Both the position numbers and the translations under genes were made by a program. DNA of 64,000 nucleotides from Leifsonia psychrotolerans. Lineage in GTDB: Bacteria > Actinomycetota > Actinomycetes > Actinomycetales > Microbacteriaceae. The stretch's first letter is position 1, and each line of letters starts with the position of its first letter. The stretch lies in NCBI RefSeq assembly GCF_013410665.1, contig NZ_JACCFM010000001.1, positions 1,612,001 through 1,676,000 of the forward strand, in the 5' to 3' direction. Below are positions 56,262 through 64,000 of this stretch, in pieces. The notes under the pieces were generated by a model. That model did not search any database. It worked only from the letters and a program-made list of their open reading frames with translations, and was not told the origin of the DNA.

Positions 56262-58088
56262 TCAGCCAGCAGCAGTGGCGTCGCCGTTTTCGGCGGCCCG
56301 CAACTCCTGACGCACGAGGCGACGCTCGCGCTGCTTGTCGGGATCCGGCAGTGGAACGGCGGCGAGCAAACGCTGCGTGTACGCCTCACGCGGGTTCCGC
56401 AGAATCTCGTCACGTGTGCCCGTCTCGACGAGCTTGCCGTGATGCATCACCGCGATGCGGTCAGCGAGCACGTCGATGACCGCCAGGTCGTGGGTGATGA
56501 ACAGGCAGGCGAAGTTCATCTCTTTCTGGAGCTCCTGAAGGAGCACCAACACACGAGCCTGCACCGACACGTCGAGTGCGCTCGTCGGCTCGTCGGCGAC
56601 GAGCACCTGCGGTCCGAGTGCAAGCGCACGCGCGATGCCAACGCGCTGCTTCTGTCCACCCGAGAGTTCGTGTGGATATCTGCTGCGGTAGTTGCGCGGC
56701 AGCTCGACGCTGTCGAGCAGCCTCTCGACCTCCGCGCTGAGCGCGGCCCCCGCGAAGCGTCCGGCCAACAGCAGCGGCTCTCCAATGCTGTCGCCGACTT
56801 GCCTGCGCGGGTTGAGCGAGGATGAGGGGTCTTGAAACACGATTCCGACATTCTTGTGCAGCCGACGGATGTCCTCACGGCGGGCCTTCGAGATGTCCTC
56901 ACCCGCCACGACCAATCGGCCTTCGGTGATGGGCAGTAGACCGATCGCTGCCCGGCCCAGTGTGGTCTTCCCCGACCCCGACTCACCGACCAGGCCAAGC
57001 ACCTCGCCCTCACAGATGGTCAGATTGATATGATCCGCAGCGCGGAAAGCGGCAACCCTGCCACTCTTCGGATATTCGATGGAGACATCGTCGAACTCGA
57101 CGACGACGGGACGCCCGTTCGCTCGAGCCCGTGCCTCGGCCTGCTTCGACGAGGCCTCGGCGAGGCGCTCATTCAGCTCGATGCGTTCGGCGAGTTCGGT
57201 GTCGACATCACCATCGTGTGCTCCGCCGAGCTCGATTCCTCCGGCGAGCGCCGCAGTGATGTCGATATCGTCATCGCCGCGTTGACCGAGGTGCGGAACC
57301 GCGGCGAGAAGGGCAATCGTATACGGATGCTGCGGCGCGCGGAAGATCTGCTCAACAGTGCCCGCTTCGACGATCACGCCTCGACGCATGACCGCGATGT
57401 GGTCTGCCAGGTCGGCGACTACCCCCATGTCATGGGTAATCAGCAGGATGGCACTGTCGAGACGGTCGCGCAGGCTACGCAGCAGATCAAGAATCTCGGC
57501 CTGCACTGTCACGTCTAAGGCCGTGGTCGGCTCATCGGCGATGAGAAGTTTCGGATCGCACGCAATTGACTGGGCGATCATGGCCCGCTGCAGCTGACCC
57601 CCCGACAACTGGTGCGGATACGAGTTGAACGCCTTCATCGGATCGGGCAGTTCCACCATCGCCAGCAGGGCCAGCGCCCGTTGCTTGGCCTCGTGCGGCG
57701 AAAGCCCGAAGTGCAGCCGCACCGTTTCGACGATTTGGAACCCGATCGTGTAGACGGGGTTCAACGCCGTCATCGGCTCCTGAAAGATGACGGCGACCTG
57801 ACGCCCGCGCACATGCCTCATCTGGGCCGGTTTCAGCCCGCTCAGCTCGCGCCCGTCGAGTTTGATGCTGCCGGCGATGCGGCTGTTCTCGGGTAGGAGA
57901 TCAAGGATCGCCATCGAGCTCGCGCTTTTTCCTGAACCCGACTCCCCCACGATCGCGAGCACCTCGCCGGGGGCGATCCGATAGTTGAGTTTCGAGGCCG
58001 CTGGAATCCATACTCCGTCCACGCCGAAGTCAACGCTCAGGTCGACGACTTCCAAGACCGGCTGTTGGGTGCTCATCGAAGTGTCCAT
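56262..58088 (-). CDS. Peptide ABC transporter double ATPase, copy 2
   Basis: 608 residues from ATG 58088 (or ATG 58076, MSTQQPVLEV). Two ABC units: GESGSGKSASSMAIL, LSGGQLQRAMI, LLIADEPTTALD; then GESGSGKTTLGRA, LSGGQKQRVGI, VLVADEPTSALD. A longer linker of about 50 residues with an acidic/Ala-rich stretch (AERIELNERLAEASSKQAEA) separates them, unlike copy 1. Pairs with the permeases at 58798-61406. Confidence 0.9.
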   Translation of the reverse strand: MDTSMSTQQPVLEVVDLSVDFGVDGVWIPAASKLNYRIAPGEVLAIVGESGSGKSASSMAILDLLPENSRIAGSIKLDGRELSGLKPAQMRHVRGRQVAVIFQEPMTALNPVYTIGFQIVETVRLHFGLSPHEAKQRALALLAMVELPDPMKAFNSYPHQLSGGQLQRAMIAQSIACDPKLLIADEPTTALDVTVQAEILDLLRSLRDRLDSAILLITHDMGVVADLADHIAVMRRGVIVEAGTVEQIFRAPQHPYTIALLAAVPHLGQRGDDDIDITAALAGGIELGGAHDGDVDTELAERIELNERLAEASSKQAEARARANGRPVVVEFDDVSIEYPKSGRVAAFRAADHINLTICEGEVLGLVGESGSGKTTLGRAAIGLLPITEGRLVVAGEDISKARREDIRRLHKNVGIVFQDPSSSLNPRRQVGDSIGEPLLLAGRFAGAALSAEVERLLDSVELPRNYRSRYPHELSGGQKQRVGIARALALGPQVLVADEPTSALDVSVQARVLVLLQELQKEMNFACLFITHDLAVIDVLADRIAVMHHGKLVETGTRDEILRNPREAYTQRLLAAVPLPDPDKQRERRLVRQELRAAENGDATAAG

Positions 58089-58129
58089 GAAATCTTGTTC
58101 CCTTCCGCGAATACTGCGACCATTGCCCC

Positions 58130-58774
58130 ATGCACTCCAGGCACCCCCTGCGTCCCGCTCCCCCGGTCGACCGGGTGTGCGTCACCTCGCGTTTCAATCG
58201 CGTACTCGCTCTGGTCGTTTGGGCATTGGCTGCGCTGATCGTGGCCGGCCTCGCCGTCGCGACACCCGACACCTGGCTCGTGTCGGTGATCCCTGCTGCA
58301 TGGGTCAGCGTTCTGGCCTGGGTCGCACTCTGGCAGCCGAACATCTGCGTCGACAACGACGGCGTCGAACTGCGCAACGTCTTTCAGACGGTTGCCGTGC
58401 CGTGGCCGGCGCTCATCCACGTCGACACGAAATATGCGCTGACGCTGTATACCCCCGGTCACAGCTATTCGGCGTGGGCCGCACCGGCCCCCGGACACAT
58501 GACGAGCGTGCGGGCTGCACGGCACGACGCTCACTCCGCTGGCGGCACGCACCCTCACTCCGACGGCGGCATGCGACCCGGCGACCTGCTCGGCACCGAT
58601 TCCGGCCAGGCCGCCCACGTGGTTCGACGCCGGTGGGCGGAGCTGCAGGGTCGCAACGCGATCGAGGTCGGTGTTGCCGAACGCACTCCGGTCGTGGTCT
58701 CGGTGCATTGGTACACCCTGACAGCCGTCGTGCTGCTCTCGGCAGGCTCGCTCGCGGTTGCGCTGCTCACGTAG
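58130..58774 (+). CDS. PH-domain-containing membrane protein, copy 2
   Basis: 214 residues from ATG 58130. Two membrane helices (LALVVWALAALIVAGLAV; WLVSVIPAAWVSVLAWVAL), then the PH-like part (VDNDGVELRNVFQTVAVPW, DTKYALTLYTPGHSYSAWAA). A His-rich variable loop (RHDAHSAGGTHPHSDGG) lies near the middle and a final helix near the end. Same slot and orientation as copy 1 between the permease and ATPase genes; the pair are paralogues. Confidence 0.65.
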   Translation: MHSRHPLRPAPPVDRVCVTSRFNRVLALVVWALAALIVAGLAVATPDTWLVSVIPAAWVSVLAWVALWQPNICVDNDGVELRNVFQTVAVPWPALIHVDTKYALTLYTPGHSYSAWAAPAPGHMTSVRAARHDAHSAGGTHPHSDGGMRPGDLLGTDSGQAAHVVRRRWAELQGRNAIEVGVAERTPVVVSVHWYTLTAVVLLSAGSLAVALLT

Positions 58775-58797
58775 ACGGATGCACCGGCGCAGGCCAC

Positions 58798-59868
58798 TCA
58801 CCGGATCACCGCACCCGCCGGGTCACTGGGTTCCGCGCTCTCGTCGGGTTCGTCAGGTCCGTCGGGTTCGGGGAACATCTCCTGCATTGCCCGGAGCTTG
58901 AAACGCCGGTGCCGGGGGTCAAACGCGTCACGCAGGCCGTCCCCGACAAAGTTCACCAACAGCGCCAACGAGACGATGAACGCGCCAGGCCACCAAAACA
59001 GCCATGGGCGTGTTTGAAATGCCGTCTGGTTCGAGCTGATCAAGAGGCCCAGCGACACGTCGGGCGGTCGAATGCCGTAGCCCAGGTAGCTCAGCGCGGT
59101 CTCCAGCAGAATCGCCGACGCCATGATGAGCGTCGACGACACGATCACGACTCCCATGGCATTCGGCAGGATATGCGTGAAGATGATGCGCCGATCGGAG
59201 GCTCCGGCGACGCGTGCCGCCTCGACGAATGGTCGTTCTCGCAGCGACAGAAATTCGCCGCGTACCAGTCGAGCGATGCCCATCCAGGAGAAGAAGCCGA
59301 GCATGATCGCCAGCAAGAGCGCTCCGAGCCCGCCGGCGAAGTGGCCGACGACCGATCCGATCACGAGAGCGGGAATGACAATGAACACGTCGGTCAGGCG
59401 CATCAGCACGGCATCGACGGTACCTCGGTAGTAGCCGGCGATGGCGCCGATGATCACGCCGACGATGCTCGCGATTCCACCCAGCACCACCATGACGAGA
59501 GCGGAGTTCAAAATGCCCCGCATCGTCATGGCGAAGTAGTCCTTGCCGATGCGGTTTTGCCCAAACGGATGCTCCCCCAGCTGAATGCCGGATCCGCCGA
59601 GCCAGGTGGGCAGCAGCGACAGTGTTGGCGCACCCTGATTGACCTGATCGTTCAGGCCCTGGTAGCCGTATTTCCACCAGCCGGGGATCGGACCGATTCC
59701 GATAGCGGCCAGCGCGAAGGCGACGATGATGATAACGAGCGCGCCCGAGAGCACGGCCAGCTTGTTATTCAAGAATCGGCGGGCAATCAGCCGCCCTTGA
59801 CTCTCGGATGCCACGCTGGCCGGAACGATGCGTTCGCCCGCGGCATCCGGAGGAAGATTGGTCGCCAT
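58798..59868 (-). CDS. Peptide ABC transporter permease (DppC type), copy 2
   Basis: 356 residues. Starts within TAATG, sharing one base with the stop of the DppB-type gene. EAA-like loop FVEAARVAGASDRRIIFTHI followed by LPNAMGVVIVSS; C-terminal DGLRDAFDPRHRRFKLRAMQ. A short acidic tail (PDGPDEPDESAEPSDPAG) ends it. Same family as copy 1 with clear divergence. Confidence 0.9.
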   Translation of the reverse strand: MATNLPPDAAGERIVPASVASESQGRLIARRFLNNKLAVLSGALVIIIVAFALAAIGIGPIPGWWKYGYQGLNDQVNQGAPTLSLLPTWLGGSGIQLGEHPFGQNRIGKDYFAMTMRGILNSALVMVVLGGIASIVGVIIGAIAGYYRGTVDAVLMRLTDVFIVIPALVIGSVVGHFAGGLGALLLAIMLGFFSWMGIARLVRGEFLSLRERPFVEAARVAGASDRRIIFTHILPNAMGVVIVSSTLIMASAILLETALSYLGYGIRPPDVSLGLLISSNQTAFQTRPWLFWWPGAFIVSLALLVNFVGDGLRDAFDPRHRRFKLRAMQEMFPEPDGPDEPDESAEPSDPAGAVIR

Positions 59869-61406
59869 TATCGAACCCTCACTCGTGGATCAAGGCTGGC
59901 ATACGCGAGGTCGGCCAGGAAGTTGAACAGAATGGCCATGCTGGCAATCACCAGGAAGTAACCCATTACCGGGTTCAGGTCTCCCCGGCTCAGCCCGGTG
60001 TTGAAAAGTGCGCCCATGCCGGGGATTGCGAACACGGTTTCGGTGATGATGGCGCCACCCAAGAGCGCTCCGACATCGAAAGCGATCAGCGTGGTGATGG
60101 GGATCAGCACGTTGCGGAACGCATGGCGCACGATCACCGTGCGTTCGGGAAGCCCCTTGGCTCGGGCCGTGCGGATGTAGTCCTGGCCCAGCGTTTCCAG
60201 CATTCCGGCACGCGCATAGCGGGTGTATCCGGCAAACGAGATGAGCAGCAGTGCGATCGTGGGCAACACGAGGTGGGTGAAGCTATCGATACCGCTGATC
60301 CAGATGTCGCCGTCGAGGTTCGGCGTCGATGATCCGACCGTGGCAATCGGACGTCCACCGATCTGGTCGTTGGCGAGATAGGCGGGCCACGATTGCATGT
60401 ACCGGTCAATCAGAATGAGCGAGGCCGACCCGAGTGCAGTCACCAGTCCGACCCGCATGTTCTGACCGCGATCGTAGCCACCCACCAGGAAACCGCTCAG
60501 CAGCCCCACCCCAATGGTGGCCAGGCCGAGGATTGCAATCGTTCCGATGCTTGAAATGTCAAGCAAAGGCTGCAGCAGGAAATAGCTGACGACGGCGATG
60601 ACCGCGTTGATGCCCGCGGTGAGCAGCGCCCGTCGCTGGCGCACCCCCGCCATCAAAGCGGTGCTCCCCACGGCGATCGCGGCCACCAGAACCACCAGTC
60701 CCACGGGGCCAATACCGGGATTCATGAACCAACCGGTGGCGGACATCACCCAGAGAAGCACGCTGGTGCTCAGCCCCGAGATGGCGAAGACGATCAGGCG
60801 GCGTTGTCGATCACCGCCGATCAGCGACTGCCAGATGGCACCGACGCCGATGCCAATAATGATCAGCCAAACGGTGCCGATCACGGGATCGTCCAGAAAG
60901 TTGTTGAAGGTGATCGCCACGAACTCTTTGAGCAGCACGGCGACGAGGAATGCCGGCAGCGAATAGAGGAAGAAGCTGACAAAGGTCATGGTGTTGTCGA
61001 GGCCGCTGTACTGCCGCAGTGCGGTCACGATTCCGATCGTGATCCCGAAGACGACGGCGAGCAGCAAGGCCAGTGTCACCAACTGCACGGTCGAGCCCAA
61101 GGCCTGAGGCAGCAGGGCAACAACCGGTGAATTCGAGATGGTCGACCCCAGGTCGCAGGTGCCTGCAAAAGGAATCAGGCACTTCGCGGCCCCGCCGAGC
61201 CATAGCACCCAGCGCAGCGGTGGAGGCACGTTGAGGTCAAGCAACTCCACGCGTGCTGCGATCAGTCCGGCCCGGTTGGGTGAGCTACTACCCCGCAGAT
61301 CTTGGAGCGGATCGACCGAATACGCGACGAGCATATACATCATGAACGACGCTGCGAGAAGAATGAGCACCGAGACGAGGATGCGCCTCAGAATGAAACT
61401 CACCAT
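59868..61406 (-). CDS. Peptide ABC transporter permease (DppB type, extended), copy 2
   Basis: 512 residues, with the same extra hydrophobic region (about 180-340) as copy 1. Conserved EAA loop YIRTARAKGLPERTVIVRHA followed by FRNVLIPITTLIAFDVG. The N-terminal loop has a Cys pair in copy 2 only (AAKCLIPFAGTCDLGS). C-terminal LADLAYASLDPRVRVR. Confidence 0.9.
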   Translation of the reverse strand: MVSFILRRILVSVLILLAASFMMYMLVAYSVDPLQDLRGSSSPNRAGLIAARVELLDLNVPPPLRWVLWLGGAAKCLIPFAGTCDLGSTISNSPVVALLPQALGSTVQLVTLALLLAVVFGITIGIVTALRQYSGLDNTMTFVSFFLYSLPAFLVAVLLKEFVAITFNNFLDDPVIGTVWLIIIGIGVGAIWQSLIGGDRQRRLIVFAISGLSTSVLLWVMSATGWFMNPGIGPVGLVVLVAAIAVGSTALMAGVRQRRALLTAGINAVIAVVSYFLLQPLLDISSIGTIAILGLATIGVGLLSGFLVGGYDRGQNMRVGLVTALGSASLILIDRYMQSWPAYLANDQIGGRPIATVGSSTPNLDGDIWISGIDSFTHLVLPTIALLLISFAGYTRYARAGMLETLGQDYIRTARAKGLPERTVIVRHAFRNVLIPITTLIAFDVGALLGGAIITETVFAIPGMGALFNTGLSRGDLNPVMGYFLVIASMAILFNFLADLAYASLDPRVRVR

Positions 61407-61461
61407 ACGAAGACCTCCAGAAGCGACTGAGGAACGTGTGGCCGTGGTCCACGGCCACGAA

Positions 61462-61494
61462 ACCGGTCCCCGCGCACGGCGCGCGGGGACCGGT
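61462..61494 (-). terminator. Hairpin between binding-protein and permease genes, cluster 2
   Basis: ACCGGTCCCCGCGC pairs with GCGCGCGGGGACCGG-type sequence (61462-61475 with 61481-61494). It occupies the same position as the hairpin at 25154 in cluster 1 and probably limits read-through into the permease genes. Confidence 0.65.
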
Positions 61495-61505
61495 GAGGGC
61501 CGAGG

Positions 61506-63296
61506 CTACTTCGTGGCCTTGACGCTCCACTCCCAGAAGTTCCAGAAGGGCCCATTCTGGTTACCCATGAACTTCACGCCATCAACCTTGCTGCCGACCC
61601 CGAAGACTCCCGGCAGCTGGAACAGCGGCAGTCCATAGGCGTCAGCGAAGGTCTGCTTGTCGATTTGCATCTGCAGGTCGACGAGCTTCGACTTGTCGAG
61701 GGTCGACTGGGTTTCGTTGGCCAGGTCGCCGGTTCCCGGGTACTGGTTGTAGTTTCCACCGCTGCCGACCGGCCCGAAGATCTGCGGGATTCCAGCCGTT
61801 CCAGCGCCGGGAGCGATCCAACCGAACAGCACCGCGTCATAGGTTCCGTCGCCGAGCTTCGTTCCCCAGTCGGGGCTGCCTGCGTCGACGATTGTGAAGC
61901 CGGCCTTCGTGGCCGACGCCTGGATGGCCTGGAACTCGTCGACCCGGTTGGGGTTCTTCGTGTTGTACATCAGCTTCACTTCAGGCGTTTTTCCTGCGAG
62001 AAGGGCCTTCGCACCGTCGATGTCGACCTTGTCGTAGGCGTCTGACCCATTCATCTTGATCGCATCTGCATATTCCGGCTGGTTGGGCAGGAACATCTGC
62101 GAGTCGAGCACCTTGGCCTTGTCATTGATCGGAGTGACGATCGAGTCGAGGATCTGCTGGCGCGGGACGGTCTTCAGGAAGGCCTCACGCACGGTCTTGT
62201 CGGAGAAGACGCCGGCTGCGCTGAAGGTGAGGTCGAGGTGGTCATACGACACCTGGTCACCCGTGAGAATCGTCGCCTTTGCAGCAGTGAGCGCTTGAAT
62301 CGTGTTGGCATCGGCCTGGGGGCTGATGATGTCAACCTCACCGTTCTGGAGTGCCGTCACCTGGGCGCTGGCGTCCCCGATGAAGCGAAATACGACCTTG
62401 TCGACCTGTGGCATCAGACCGGCCACGTATTTGTCGTTGCGCACCATCGTGAGCGACTGTCCGGGTGTCCAGGCCGAGACCATGAACGGGCCGCTGGAGA
62501 CCAAAAGATCGGGGTCGTTCGGCAATGCGGTCATGTCATACCCGGTGTTGACGAAGTCCGCGGCCTTCTTGAACTCCGCGTTGGGTGCCACGGGCGCCGC
62601 CGGGTCACCGGCCGGAAGGCTCGCGATCAGTTTCGTCAGGTCTGCGGCCGAGGCGAGACCTGCCTTCTTGGCGACGATGTGTGCCGGCTGCGCAATGGGG
62701 TTAATCAGTTCCCAGTCGACATACGGCTTCGAGTAGACCAGCGTGATTGTCTTGTTGTCATCGCTGACTTCTGGGTAGGCGGTGGTGTCGAGACCGGCCG
62801 TGCTGGCTGCAATCGAGAAGTACTGGTTTCCGCTGGTGGCTTCGCCCGTGTCGGGGTTGATTGTCGCGTCGTCGTAGTGACCGGAGCCGATGGCCCAGGC
62901 CAAAATCATGTCGTCGGCGGTGATCGGTTCACCATCTGACCATTTGAGGTCGGGGTTGAGGGTGTACTTCACCGTCAGAGGATCGTCGGAGGTCTTCTCA
63001 AAGGTGCCGAACTTGTCGTCGTGAACGATCGCGTAGTTGTTGTCGATGTATTGGAATCCCGTGCCATACGAGCCGTTCAGATAGCCCACCTGGCCATTGG
63101 TGTCAAGGTTGCCCTGCGGCGTCTGCGAGTTGAGCGACGTGAGGTCGTTGACGACCGCCACGGTGACTGTTCCGCCGGCTGCAGTCGTTGGCTCCGTTTG
63201 AGGTGTCGTCGTGCACCCCGCCAATGCGAGTGCCGCAGCACTCAGCACTGCGATCGTGCCGACCGCTCCTCGAGCTCGTTTTCCCTTAATCTGCAC
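61506..63296 (-). CDS. Peptide-binding lipoprotein (SBP family 5), copy 2
   Basis: 596 residues from GTG 63296, chosen because AGGAGG lies 5 bp upstream. Lipobox ALALAGC. Family 5 motifs: DDPLTVKYTLNPDLKWSDGE, VREAFLKTVPRQQILDSIV, ending FWNFWEWSVKATK. It resembles copy 1 (DPLTVKYTVNKDVTWSDG, VREAFLKTVPRQDIVDKL, YFWNFWDWAPS), so the two importers arose by duplication. Confidence 0.9.
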   Translation of the reverse strand: MQIKGKRARGAVGTIAVLSAAALALAGCTTTPQTEPTTAAGGTVTVAVVNDLTSLNSQTPQGNLDTNGQVGYLNGSYGTGFQYIDNNYAIVHDDKFGTFEKTSDDPLTVKYTLNPDLKWSDGEPITADDMILAWAIGSGHYDDATINPDTGEATSGNQYFSIAASTAGLDTTAYPEVSDDNKTITLVYSKPYVDWELINPIAQPAHIVAKKAGLASAADLTKLIASLPAGDPAAPVAPNAEFKKAADFVNTGYDMTALPNDPDLLVSSGPFMVSAWTPGQSLTMVRNDKYVAGLMPQVDKVVFRFIGDASAQVTALQNGEVDIISPQADANTIQALTAAKATILTGDQVSYDHLDLTFSAAGVFSDKTVREAFLKTVPRQQILDSIVTPINDKAKVLDSQMFLPNQPEYADAIKMNGSDAYDKVDIDGAKALLAGKTPEVKLMYNTKNPNRVDEFQAIQASATKAGFTIVDAGSPDWGTKLGDGTYDAVLFGWIAPGAGTAGIPQIFGPVGSGGNYNQYPGTGDLANETQSTLDKSKLVDLQMQIDKQTFADAYGLPLFQLPGVFGVGSKVDGVKFMGNQNGPFWNFWEWSVKATK

Positions 63297-63554
63297 TGGG
63301 TCCTCCTGTAGTGAGGCGACGCCCGGGTGCATCGTTGCACCCGGCCGCGCAATTACACCTGAGAATAAGCTGAGCAAGATTCATTAAGTAGCGGTTGGCG
63401 CAATCGTTACCGAGTGGTGACAAAAAAGGTAGGTCGCTTGGTGCTTTATTGCTTGATTGCCCGCTTTTAAGCACGAAATCGGAGTTGTGGTCGTTATCCG
63501 TGACGGATAACGACCACAACTCCGATCTCGCGAGATGCGACGTCGAGGAGAGAG
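63297..63554. terminator. Gap with a strong gcvP terminator hairpin
   Basis: A perfect 20-bp inverted repeat, 63481-63500 with 63504-63523 (loop TGA), is placed 31 bp after the gcvP stop. Around it the gap is AT-richer and probably holds the promoter of the binding-protein gene. No other feature is seen. Confidence 0.8.
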
Positions 63555-64000
63555 TTAGCTTTCGAAGGCTTCCGGCGGCGGGCAGGCGCAGACCAGGTTG
63601 CGGTCCCCGTAGGCCTGGTCGATGCGGCGCACCGGCGGCCAATACTTATTGCGCACCAGCGTGTGCACCGGGTATACCGCGGTCTCACGGGTGTAGGCAT
63701 GAGCCCACTCCCCCTCGATCACCGACTGCGCGGTGTGCGGGGCACCCTGCAACGGGTTGTCGTCGGCGGGCCAGACGCCCGCGGCGACGGCATCCGCTTC
63801 GGCCTTGATCGCGATCATGGCGTCGATGAAACGGTCGATCTCACCGAGGTCTTCGCTCTCGGTCGGCTCGACCATGAGGGTGCCGGCGACCGGGAAGCTC
63901 ATCGTTGGAGCGTGGAAGCCATAGTCGACGAGACGCTTGGCGACATCGTCGACGGTCACACCGGTCGCCTCGGTGAGCGGGCGCAGATCGAGAATGCACT
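63555..64000 (-). CDS. gcvP: Glycine dehydrogenase (decarboxylating), C-terminal part, runs off right edge
   Basis: About 148 residues are visible; the frame is open to the window edge, beginning [20 protein letters not shown]. Typical GcvP end: [20 protein letters not shown] followed by [20 protein letters not shown], and [20 protein letters not shown] to [14 protein letters not shown]-protein of the glycine cleavage system, PLP-dependent; its active-site lysine lies outside the window. Confidence 0.95.
   Translation of the reverse strand, partial: CILDLRPLTEATGVTVDDVAKRLVDYGFHAPTMSFPVAGTLMVEPTESEDLGEIDRFIDAMIAIKAEADAVAAGVWPADDNPLQGAPHTAQSVIEGEWAHAYTRETAVYPVHTLVRNKYWPPVRRIDQAYGDRNLVCACPPPEAFES

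Overview
The window is high-GC chromosomal DNA from an actinobacterium, most likely a member of the Microbacteriaceae (Cryobacterium/Leifsonia-like). The evidence is the succinylase lysine pathway (dapC, dapD, dapE), a DUF3117 micro-protein, a DUF222/HNH protein, a 7Fe ferredoxin, frequent GTG/TTG starts, apparently leaderless starts, and interspersed GGTCTCGACAAGCTCGACC-type repeats between convergent genes. No rRNA, tRNA or CRISPR array was seen.

Layout. (1) 1-27 kb is ordinary core chromosome: the start of a GNAT-like gene, a PucR regulator, tatB, an O-methyltransferase, DUF3117, a GT-C-type membrane mannosyltransferase, divergent dapE/dapD, a penicillin acylase homologue, citrate synthase, dapC, fdxA, an unusual LmbE-like/membrane fusion, an iron-regulated efeUOB operon with a DtxR/IdeR-type box, a small lipoprotein, typA, and a peptide ABC importer (binding protein, two permeases, double ATPase) with a divergent PH-domain membrane gene between permease and ATPase. 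(2) 27-30.7 kb holds a CPBP protease, a DUF222/HNH gene and a 120-bp tandem repeat array. (3) 30,737-56,045 is a 25.3-kb mobile island bounded by two directly oriented IS256-family copies. The 8 bp at its outer left edge (GCCCACCG) are repeated at its outer right edge, and the interrupted repeat array resumes there, so the island behaves as a composite transposon. (4) 56-63.4 kb is a second, paralogous peptide importer with the same gene order and the same embedded PH-domain gene. The window ends inside gcvP.

The island carries nine recognisable IS elements plus one isolated IS end. IS256 sits inside IS256, IS3 inside IS256, and IS30 inside IS3. There are two apparently identical IS1380 copies in opposite orientation and one IS21. 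Target duplications let the original genes be rejoined exactly in several cases. Its cargo includes a serine recombinase with an inverted-repeat site and promoter, secreted and membrane proteins of unknown function, a CAP12/TIR-like nucleotide-binding protein (probable defence effector), and a cluster at 45.9-49.8 kb: a secreted two-cysteine peptide, a lipoprotein, a peptidoglycan-binding adaptor, an ABC ATPase and an FtsX/MacB permease. A run of 15 C lies just before the adaptor gene. That cluster is the best candidate for an undescribed peptide-export (bacteriocin-like) or envelope system.

Functionally, the core genes link lysine/meso-diaminopimelate synthesis, central carbon metabolism, peptide import and high-affinity iron uptake. 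The island adds mobility functions, possible phase-variable peptide secretion and possible defence. All calls come from reading the sequence; no database search was run.
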